A stretch of DNA of 64,000 nucleotides, from contig CM056588.1 in the NCBI GenBank assembly GCA_029721435.1, positions 36,115,930-36,179,929 of the forward strand. The letters are read 5' to 3'. How positions within the stretch are numbered: the first letter of the stretch is position 1; each line of letters begins with the position of its first letter. This DNA comes from Gymnothorax reevesii (taxonomy: Eukaryota; Chordata; Actinopteri; Anguilliformes; Muraenidae). Below, in pieces: positions 33,725 to 42,600 of this stretch. The notes under the pieces are model-generated. The model saw only the letters and a list, made by a program, of their open reading frames with translations, was not told the origin of the DNA and made no database searches. The position numbers and the translations under genes are program-made.

Positions 33725-34084
33725 CACCTGGCCTTTTTACATTACATTAGATTACATTACATTTATTACCTGGCCTCTTTACATTACATTAGATAACATT
33801 ACATTACATTTATTACCTGGCCTCTTTACATTACATTAGATAACATTACATTACATTTTTTGCCTGGCCTCTTTATGTTACATTATATTACATTACATTT
33901 ATTACCTGGCCTCTTTACATTACATTAGATAACATTACATTACATTTTTTGCCTGGCCTCTTTATGTTACATTATATTACATTACAATAATTACCTGGCC
34001 TCTTTACATTAGATTACGTTATGCTTATTTCCTGGCCTATTTATTACCTGGCCTCTTTATGTTACACAAGATTACATTACATTT
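33725..34084. repeat. ~47-bp minisatellite of TTACATTACATT units
   Basis: About seven to eight units follow the pattern CCTGGCCTCTTTACATTACA, TTAGATAACATTACATTACA, TTTATTA. Unit length varies slightly. Inner TTACA pentamers form a second-level repeat. It ends directly at a Tc1-type end fragment (34085). Confidence 0.9.
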
Positions 34085-34290
34085 ACAACCCTTTTCAGAA
34101 AAGTGGGGATAGTGTGTAAAATATAAATAAAAACAGAATACAATGATTTGCTGATCATTTAAACCTTATTTTTAATTGAAAATGGGGCAAAAAGACAACA
34201 TTATGAAATGTAAAAACTGAGAAATGTTATTGTTTTTTGGAAAGCATTTGCTCATTTTTACCATTAGTAAATTGCAGTTTAGTTTTGTGC
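34085..34290 (+). mobile_element. Terminal fragment of a Tc1-like element
   Basis: ACAACCCTTTTCAGAAAAGT, GTGTGTAAAATATAAATAAA, AACAGAATACAATGATTTGC and AAAACTGAGAAATG match the left inverted repeat of the fish Tc1 family seen at 31327 and 6614. No transposase follows. It is a solitary end or a deletion derivative. Confidence 0.8.
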
Positions 34291-35624
34291 TGCTGGTAGG
34301 AGTGGTGGGAATCCGTGCTGATTTTTAAAAAAAATTATACAGTGTATTGCTGTTTCATTTTCGGCATGTCAGTGCATTGCTGCACAACATGTGCAGACTT
34401 GTCTGTTGTCTGTGCTTGTTTGGTTCTCAGGTCAGTTCTGTGCTGGAATATCTCCCCCCCACCCATTTCTTCTTCTCTCTCTCGGCTTTAAAACAGAACC
34501 ATGTAGCTGACTGTCACTGTCCCCCTCTTCAGGGCAGTGACTCCTGCACCCCATTAATGCCCCCCCCCCCCCTTACACCCACTTACCTGACGGGAGCAAC
34601 AAACATCATCCCTCCTCACCCCTGCGTTTCATTTCCTCTCTTCTCCAAGTGGAACTACACTACCCAGCAGCGATGATCATGTCAGCCAAACCAGCCTCTG
34701 TTGATTTGACATGGATCTCGTTTCTTTTCAGTGTCAATATCCAGTAGTAAGATATTGTTTTTTTTTTTTTTTAATTTCAAATGGAGAGTTCTTAGTTGTT
34801 ATTTTTCACAGGGCTGTGGGCACATGCAAGCGCATATAGACGCAGACAGAGACACACCCATATACACACATGCATTAATGTAAACACATACGCAAAAACT
34901 CGCTATGGCATCTAGACACATCCACATGTACACAAACACACACTCACTCTTATTCACTCATACATTAATTACACATACACAGGATGCCTTCCTGCAAGCA
35001 AGTACTCGCAAATCTGCAGTTTCGTGAGGATTTCAGGTTTGATGTAGCCTACTGAGCAGTAATGCTGTGGAAACTTAAACTGGCCCGTCACTCTGACGAA
35101 TAGTCTTACTAAACTAATTAATCGTATGATTGCTAATAAAGCAAAAGGGAGGTTTCTGCCTCACCAAACTAACCTCCGACTGCACGTCACTGCACATAAT
35201 GCACATAAATGCCCCGTGTCCCTCTCTTTGTTGTTGGTGGATTGAGGGACGTCTCCCGCTTTAGCCGCGGGGCCTGAAGTCAAAGTCACCGCTGAGCGCA
35301 GGAATCCCAGAGTGCTGTGTAGCGGGTTTGGTGTGTTTGAGCAGCTCAGCGGGGAAGATGAGCAAAGGAAAGGGGGCGGGGCCATCACTGGCTGAGCTGT
35401 GTGTCTGCGGACGAGAGCGGGCTCAGTACGTACTTTATATCTCCGCATGAGTCACTCCTCCTCTCTCCTCTCCTTCTTCTCTTCATTTTATTTCTCTTTA
35501 CCCATCAGGGAGGCGAGGAAAAGAACTGATATTTGGGGGGAGAATTAAAGAAATGTGAATATCTGTGCTCCTGCAAATGTCAGTTCAAAGCGATGTCCAT
35601 TACAGGTTTGGCAGCTCTGGGTAT
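34291..35624. other. Non-coding sequence, C runs and (CA)-rich tract
   Basis: It contains a C14 run near 34559 and a (CA)-rich tract at 34830-34980. 35220-35300 is CpG-containing. Frames here are not supported as genes. Confidence 0.5.
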
Positions 35625-35775
35625 GACAGTCATGGGTGTGGCAGTTATGGGCGTGGCAGTTAAGGGTGTGGAAGTGTGGGTGTGGCAGTTATGGGAATGG
35701 CAGTTCTGGGTGTGGTAGTTATGGGCGTGGCAGTTCTGGGTGTGGTAGTTATGGGTGTGCCTGTTCTGGGCGTGG
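35625..35775. repeat. 15-bp minisatellite, about 9-10 copies
   Basis: The unit is GTGGCAGTTATGGGC with T/C and A/C variants. The 15-bp period makes an apparent five-residue repeat (HTHNY/HTQNC) on the minus strand, which is an artefact of the DNA repeat. Confidence 0.92.
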
Positions 35776-36909
35776 TAGCTGCTTGCTGAAGGGAAGGGGT
35801 GAGCCAACAGATTGATCATTGCGCATTCTGGGAAAAGTACTTTAGCAAGGAATGGTCTCATCTTTGGGAGACTTCTAATTCCTTTTTCCTTACTCAGTGA
35901 AGGAATTTGAATGTTCTGAATGATGGGGGACATTGCTGGATATCCTGGCCATCGCTAACACAGGAAGGAGAGATGTGTAAAGCAGTTGGGTGGACAGAGC
36001 CCTGGGGTAAAAGCAGGTCGGGCTAATGCTGATTTCATGTCTTTTGTGTTTTCAGGGGCCCCAGGGTCCTAACTCCCCCCCTCCCCCCAACACACAAACC
36101 ACACACCTCCTCCCCATCAATTACCAGAGTTAAGAATGGCAGCTGCCTATCCACATCTGATTGGACAAGGGCACTGTTTGTCAAGCCATGCTCCAGTGAT
36201 CTGTGTTGGAAGTGAAGGAGTTCAGGGAATGTCCTGTTCGGCACAGAGGTGATCGTCCAATCAGGGCAGCAGAGGCGAACCTGAGCCAGTGAGTGGCGGA
36301 AGAGGCGTGTAATTATGGGCCTGGTGAATGTAATTGGAGCGAATTTGTCAGGCCTGGGTTGGTGGCTCTGCCTCTCCGCATTAGCGGCTGTGTAATTATT
36401 TAGGAGCTGCACAGGCATAATTACCCCAGCAGCGCCAAATTCTACACATGATTGCCAACAATTTGCATCTCACGCGGCAGTTATTTACATTGTAATCACC
36501 CGGCCGTAATTACAATGGGAAATTTTGGTTTTTTGTACTCATGAAAAAACACTATTTCTGTTACCTTTTAGTGCAGTTTTGGCGTTATTTTTTTTCAAAT
36601 GGTAAAATTGTACAGTACTCTTCTGCCTGCTGTGTGCATGAGGGCCTGATTGTTCATTAATAATGAGAGCTGTAATTTGGGATGATTGTTTTTGGTTTTT
36701 CAGTTCTCTGCGGTTCCTTCATTGGCTCTCTGCTGCCTCTTAAAGGTGTCGTGACTCCTAAAATATATTTAAAAAAATTGCTTTTAAACCTATTAAAACT
36801 CTTTTACCACATGACTTTGGGTCTGACACCACTTTTTCATTAAATTGCTAATAGATTATGTAATCCATGTCACATCATCTCCAGAAGGACAATGTTCTGA
36901 GCAGAAGCA
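35776..36909. other. Non-coding sequence; possible conserved element at 36290-36520
   Basis: 36290-36520 is non-repetitive and rich in homeodomain-type TAATTA/TAATTG cores (GTGTAATTATGG, GTAATTGGAGC, GTGTAATTATTTAGG, CATAATTACCCC, CGTAATTACAATGG). Such clustering is typical of vertebrate developmental enhancers but is not proof. No coding frame is supported. Confidence 0.4.
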
Positions 36910-36948
36910 GGGGGGGGGGGGGGTGGGGGGGGGGGGTTCGGGGGGGGT
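36910..36948. repeat. Poly-G tract
   Basis: Almost uninterrupted G over ~40 bases, with a few T and C. It could form G-quadruplex structure. Confidence 0.9.
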
Positions 36949-36969
36949 GCATGCAGTACAACACATTTG

Positions 36970-37038
36970 AAGCACTGATTACTAAAACCCCACAAGTCAA
37001 GTCAAGGGTGACTTGTGGGGTTATAGTAATAGGTGCTT
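36970..37038. mobile_element. 69-bp palindromic mini-element, copy 2
   Basis: AAGCACTGATTACTAAAACC at the left is mirrored by the complement of GTTATAGTAATAGGTGCTT at the right. The stem continues with CCCACAAGTCA, and the core has AAGTCAAGTCAAGG. Read in reverse it matches copy 1 (13810-13887) but has fewer TGACT repeats. ATTTG precedes and follows it (36965-36969, 37040-37044), a likely target duplication. Confidence 0.75.
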
Positions 37039-37044
37039 AATTTG

Positions 37045-37625
37045 TCTTGAGCTAACAAATTATTGCATTTTTCACTTCCGAATTTGAGACAAATCATGTG
37101 CACTTCCAACAACAGAAGTGAGGATGCGAGAGGAAATTCTTTGTTTTTGTTCTACAGAAAGGAAAGAAGTATATAAATAGATGCACTTTTTTGATATGTT
37201 AACTTTGAACCAGGAAACCTCCCTTCCTAAGATGAAGTTTACAGTCATAAACCTCACATTCTTGAAGAGTGAACTAATTTGAGGGGCTGGCTTTTGGAAG
37301 TTTAAAAATATGTGCAAACTGGATAGAAATTTCCATTTGTTTTTCAAAGTTGTGATTTCACAGATGAAACATGCAAAAGATATCAATCAGCATACATATT
37401 CACTTGTAAAAATGAGCAAAATTATTTTGATTACATGGGACCTTTGACACAGAATTTCTTCCTTCCACTGCTCTGACCGCTGAACTCTTAACTCTGACCC
37501 CTCCCATGTCACTCATCGACTTGATGTCTCACCAATACCCCCCCTCCGAAAAAAGAATTGTACCTCTCCTTTAAGCATAGAGTCACTGCCACAATGATAT
37601 GGGAGTGTTGACGCACTTACACATG
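37045..37625. other. Non-coding sequence, nothing recognised
   Basis: No supportable frame. The minus-strand 104-codon frame at 37072-37386 has no recognisable domain. Confidence 0.5.
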
Positions 37626-37628
37626 CAG

Positions 37629-38332
37629 GCAGTGGCAGCTTATTGACGCGTTTTCCAATTATCGTAATTGGCAACTGGAGACACGGTTTCTCTCCGTATG
37701 CGATTTAACAACGATGAAATCATGGGCTAAATTCAGCAGGCTACAGTGGCGAAGCCAGAAATGAGAATTGGGTGCACAAAATATCTGTTTAAAACAATTA
37801 TTAGTCCTGACCTGTTCTCAGTCATTTTCAGGATTAACAAAAGGTTCACTCCGAGAGCACTCCACACTTAACAGGTGCTGCTGGTTCTCCCCGATTAGGT
37901 AAGAGGATCATCATTCATCTGGACGCGTATTTGCTGTATTTAAATCAACGTTGTTCAAAATTGCATACCTGTCGACTCTCCAGCAAATAGCTTGAGCCAC
38001 AGGCTTTTTATAGCCTATTTAACTGCCGAGTGCCACTTTTTTTAATCAACCCACGCAATACGGACAGTGAAAGGCGGTATTTCGTTGGAACGCGGACCAG
38101 TTCAATCAACGTGAAGCATTGGCCTATTAATAAGTTAATTATTTTTCTGTACTGAATTTAGCCCATGATTTCATCGCTATTAGATCACATATGGAGAGAA
38201 CCTGTGTTTTCACTTGCCAATTACGATAATTAGAAAACGCGTCAATAAAGGAAAATGATGTAGAACTTGCCAGCACTAAAAGGGATGTGTCTGTGGCCCC
38301 CCAATTCCCAGTTCTAGAGCTGCCACTGGCTA
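37629..38332. mobile_element. hAT fold-back MITE, related to the 13.3-kb copy
   Basis: CAGTGGCAGCT at the left and AGCTGCCACTG at the right are the ends. The arms (GACGCGTTTTCCAATTATCG, GTAATTGGCAA, ATGAAATCATGGGCTAAATT CAG) are mirrored over at least 110 bp. GACACGG(T/C)TTCTCT and ATGGGCTA(A/C)ATTCAG are shared with the element at 13298-14031. The left arm lacks about 50 bp seen in the right. No 8-bp duplication is visible. The loop contains another CAGTGGCG start (37744), perhaps a nested fragment. Confidence 0.75.
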
Positions 38333-38339
38333 CAAATAC

Positions 38340-39014
38340 CCATGCACAAGCTGACACACACCTGAACTGACACTCAAACACAAACATACCTACGGATGCT
38401 TAAAGCATTGGGGGGCTCACATTCTTTTTCTTTTTGTGTCATTGTGACTCATCACTGTGGAAATATTCTCCCCGCAGTGAGACCGGAGTCTGTGGCTTGC
38501 TTTAATTACACTCACAAATGTACACTGCACTTTGCCAGAATTCATAAACAAACTGGACTTCATAATCTTACTTTAAAACGACTGATGTCACAGCCTCTGT
38601 CACTTGATTTAATAACAGTGAGAGGGAGAGTGGAACGCGGAAATTCGCCTGCAATATCAATGTGTTCCTCCAAACGGTAAATGGCACCTAAGCGCTTGTC
38701 TGACCAGCAGGGGGAGACAGAGTTACAGGGTTTCCACCTTGTCAGTCTGGCTCTCAGGGTGAAGCCGTGGCTCTCTGTGTCCGAGGCCAATCTCACCTCT
38801 GCTACCATGTCGAATGGAAGCAAAATGTACTTGTATTGCACGTTTCACAGTGTACTGTTACAACACGCTTTACAGAGAACACTGCCTTAAAACGACTTCG
38901 AAAGCAAGCCTGGGACCAACACGGAGGGGAAAGATTCCCCCTGGGAGATCAGCGAGAGAAGGCTTGATTTAGGGAAGTGAGGCGCGGGGATGTTGTAGTT
39001 CAGTGAGAGGTGTG
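38340..39014. other. Non-coding sequence, nothing recognised
   Basis: Mixed-composition DNA just upstream of the LTR retrotransposon. No coding frame is supported. Confidence 0.5.
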
Positions 39015-39175
39015 AGGCATGTAATGTGAATATAGGCCACTAGATGGCAGTATTTACCTTTTTTTTGTTTAGCTCAGACTGGAGTCATGTTTGGACATGT
39101 TTCCAGACATGTCTGGGGCAAGTCTCAGAAAATTAAAAAAAAGAGGTCTAAATGTGGGTGGGGTCTGCAAAAGAG

Positions 39176-39183
39176 TATATAAG
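39176..39183 (+). promoter_or_regulatory. TATA box of the 5' LTR
   Basis: TATATAAG in the U3 part, about 155 bp into the LTR. Transcription would start some 25-30 bp downstream, in the purine-rich stretch near 39205-39215. An identical box is in the 3' LTR at 44682-44689. Confidence 0.75.
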
Positions 39184-39437
39184 GAAAAGAATTGAGACAG
39201 TAAAGGAGTAGGAGAAATAGCAAGAAGAAGGATACGTGTGACCAGACCTGTCATTTCTGTTCAAGACCTGTGTAGTTTCTTTTGTGGATTTCTTTGCCTG
39301 TGTTTGAGCATTTTCTTCATCCAGGACATCACCAAGCCACCCCACCAAGAAGGGACTGTAATTATTTCTGTTTTTTTCTTAATTATCAATCTTGGTCTTT
39401 AGTTGTAGGTTGTTATTAGTCTTTGTCTTTGTTAAAA

Positions 39438-39443
39438 ATTAAA
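39438..39443 (+). terminator. ATTAAA polyadenylation signal in LTR
   Basis: ATTAAA in the 3' part of the LTR, followed by a GT-rich stretch (GTGTTTTAGTTGTTG). In the 3' LTR the same signal (44944-44949) would end the element transcript. Confidence 0.55.
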
Positions 39444-39529
39444 TGTGTTTTAGTTGTTGAAACTGTGTTTGTCGTCCCTTGCTGTTGCTGTTGTTTTAAA
39501 TGTGATAACAAATTGGGGCCATAACAAAT

Positions 39530-39550
39530 TGGGGGCTCAAGGTCCGGGAT
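39530..39550 (+). other. Primer-binding site, tRNA-Pro-like with a 3-nt insert
   Basis: Three bases after the LTR, TGGGGGCTC-AAG-GTCCGGGAT appears. The first nine and last nine bases equal the 18-base sequence complementary to the 3' end of tRNA-Pro that many retroelements use. Here AAG is inserted in the middle. Pairing would need a bulge, or a different proline tRNA. Confidence 0.7.
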
Positions 39551-39642
39551 AGACCATTGTGTGAGTAATTTATTGAAAATCTAACATTCCAAATTGTGAA
39601 ATTGTTTTTGTGAATTTTCCTAGATATATATTGACAACAGCA

Positions 39643-42600
39643 ATGGATGATTTCTTGGCATCACCAACCGTAGGGGTTTTGAAGTCTTTTAAAAAGACAG
39701 AACTGCTAGAAATTTGCAGACAGTTGGAGTTGACAGAGGTAAAACCAGCCATGCGAAAAGCAAGACTGGCTAGAGAGATAGTTGAATATTACATTGATGA
39801 AAATGTGTTTGCACCAGGAGATCTGGAACAGTTTCCAGTGGAAAATCCAAATATAGAAATGGAACTTAAATTAAAAATGCTAGAGATTGAAAGGGAGGAA
39901 AGAGAAAAAGAAAGGGAATTTGAGAGGGAAGAAAAAGAAAAACAAAGGCAGTTTGAGTTAGAAAAATTAGCAAGAGAAGAAAAACAAAGAGAATTTGAGT
40001 TAGAAAAATTTGCAAGACAGAGAGATTTTGAATTAGAGAAATTCGATAGAGAAGAAAGACTCCAAATGGAGCAACTAAAAATAAAAATTCAAACTGAAAA
40101 TAAATTTCGGGCTAGCCAGGAGGTAAAACTGGTGCCTCCATTTTCGGAAAAGGATGTTGACAACTATTTCCAGTGTTTTGAAAAGGTAGCAAAGAGTTGC
40201 CAGTGGCCAAAGGAGCACTGGCCTCTGATGTTGCAAACTGTCCTCAAGGGTAAAGCTCAACAAGCCTATTCGGCTTTGTCTGCAGATGATTCCTCTGATT
40301 ATGAGGTTGTCAAAAAGGTTATTATGAGAGCTTATGAGTTGGTTCCAGAGGCTTACCGACAGAAATTCAGAGGTCTGAAGAAATCTGAAAATCAGACTTA
40401 TGTTGAATTTGCTAATGAAAAGCAGGTTTGCTTTGAGCGCTGGTGTACTTCTATGGAGGTCAAGGATGATTTCAACTCACTAAAAGAGATGGTGTTAGTT
40501 GAAGAATTCAAGAACTGTGTTAAAGATGATGTTAAGACCTACCTTAATGAGAAGCAAGCACTGAATTTGCAATCAGCTGCCAAATTTGCAGATGAATATG
40601 TTCTCACACATAAGTCCAAATTTCAGTCTAGCAGTAATAATAGATGGTCCCAATTTCAGAAAAAGGGTTATGGTGATACCCAAGATTCCTCACCCAAAAA
40701 CAAAGACAAATCTGGTGATGGTGCTCAGAAATCCAGTAACAGGTCTGATCAAAGTGTGAAAGCTGACAGTGACAAAAGTGGTCTAGTTTGCAGTTATTGC
40801 AAGAAATCTGGTCATGTTACAACTAATTGTTGGATCCTAAAAGCTAAGAAAGAAAAAGAAAAGGATACCAAACCAAATGCCTTTGTGAAAACAAGGTTAG
40901 AAACCCCTGTAGTGGATAACCAATCTGCTAAATTGCCTGCTTCTTGTGGGGCTAAAAAGCCTAATACAGCTGACTTCGTGAGGGAGGAATTTCTTCCATT
41001 TGTGTCAGAGGGATTTGTGGCTCTGAATGAGCATACTACTCCTGTCCCCATATATATCCTAAGGGATACCGGAGCTTCTCAATCACTTTTGTTGATGGAC
41101 TCCTTGGAGTTACGTGATGAGACTTCTTCAGGGGATTTCATACTTGTACAAGGTATTGAAGGGAGGACTGTATCTGTACCCCTGCGCTCTATATTCTTGA
41201 AGTCAGATTTAGTTACAGGACAGGTAAAGGTGGGACTTATGTCAAGTCTACCTATAAAGGGTGTTTCTCTGTTGCTAGGCAATGACCTGGCTGGGGGCAA
41301 AGTAGTTCCCCCTGTACATCTTACTTCACAGCCGAGCACTGAAGATGGGGATGAGGACCCATCTCTGTATCCTTCTTGTGCAGTGACTCGTGCTATGGCC
41401 AAGAAGGCTAAAGAAGAAGATGATGTGGTGCCGTCCAGTACATTGAATAGTCAGGACTCAGGTGGTTCGCCTCATGACTCTGATTGGCCTACTATGGTTT
41501 CTCCGTTTGAGGACTTATCAGATACTTTTATCAGTTCTCTATTCAGCCAGCCGGATGAGTCTGGTGATTCTGATGTGTCTGGAGACTTGTCTCTGTCCAG
41601 AAAGCGGTTGATTGAGGAGCAAACTAATGATCCTGAAATTTGTGTACTAAAGAGGAGAGCCCTTCCTGATAAAGAAATAGACGCAGTTCCAGTTGGGTAT
41701 TATCTCAAGGATGGTGTGTTGATGCGGAAGTGGCGCCCTCCTGATATCCCTGCCAATGCAGATTGGGCAGTGGTCAGGCAAATTGTTGTTCCGAAGGTCT
41801 ATAGGAATGAGATCTTAACAATGGCTCATAGTTTACCTTTAGGAGGTCATCTTGGTGTTAACAAGACTGTTGATAAGATCATGAAACACTTCTTTTGGCC
41901 TGGGCTTCGGAAAGACGTTTCCAACTTTTGCAAAACCTGTCACACTTGTCAGGTAGTTGGAAAACACCAGTTAGACCCACCTGTAGCTCCATTGCAGCCT
42001 ATCCCAGCATTTGGGGAGCCATTCTCTAGGGTCATTGTTGATTGCGTTGGTCCATTACCCAAGACTAGATCTGGAAATCAGTACTTGTTGACAATCATGT
42101 GTGCATCTACCAGATTCCCTGAAGCCATACCTCTACGTAACATCAAGGCAGCTGCAATCTCGAAGGCTTTGATAAAGTTCTTCACGTTGTTTGGCCTTCC
42201 CAGGGAAATTCAGTCAGACCAGGGTAGCAATTTCACTTCAGGATTGTTTCAGCAGGTTGTGTATGAACTAGGTGCAAAGCAGATTATTTCTAGTGTCTAT
42301 CATCCAGAAAGTCAGGGTGCCTTAGAGCGGTTTCATTCCACTCTCAAGACAATGATGAGGACTTATTGTTACGACCATGAGAAAGACTGGGATGAAGGGG
42401 TTCATTTGCTGTTGTTTGCAGCTAGAGAAGCAGTGCAGGAGTCTAATGGATTCAGTCCATTTGAGCTAGTGTTTGGTCATGAAGTGAGAGGACCTTTGCT
42501 ATTATTGAGTGAACAATGGCAAGAGAAAGAGCCGCATATCAGTCTGTTAGACTATGTTAGCAAGTTCAAGGAAAGATTGCGTGCAGCTTGTGACCTTGCC

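Larger units (their letters stand above)
39020..39526 (+). repeat. 5' LTR of Gmr1-like element
   Basis: It starts TGTAATGTGAATATAGG and ends GGGGCCATAACA. Palindromic GACATGTTTCCAGACATGTC lies at 39092-39111. The TATA box is at 39176-39183 and the ATTAAA signal at 39438-39443. The last bases contain ATAACAAATTGGGG (39505-39518), which recurs across the LTR edge at 39521-39534. Confidence 0.97.

Noticed and set aside
33725..34084. CRISPR-like array
   Set aside because: The units are contiguous with no unique spacers, and the host is a vertebrate. It is a minisatellite.
35580..35933. His/Asn-rich repetitive protein on the minus strand
   Set aside because: It is a 15-bp minisatellite and has no conserved flanks.
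39069..39348. Minus-strand frames inside the LTRs (also 44575-44854)
   Set aside because: They recur identically only because the LTRs are identical. There is no domain, and one lies over the TATA box.
39610..39642. Start of the gag-pol frame at 39610
   Set aside because: The codon there is GTG. The first ATG in frame is at 39643 in a good context, so that start is used.
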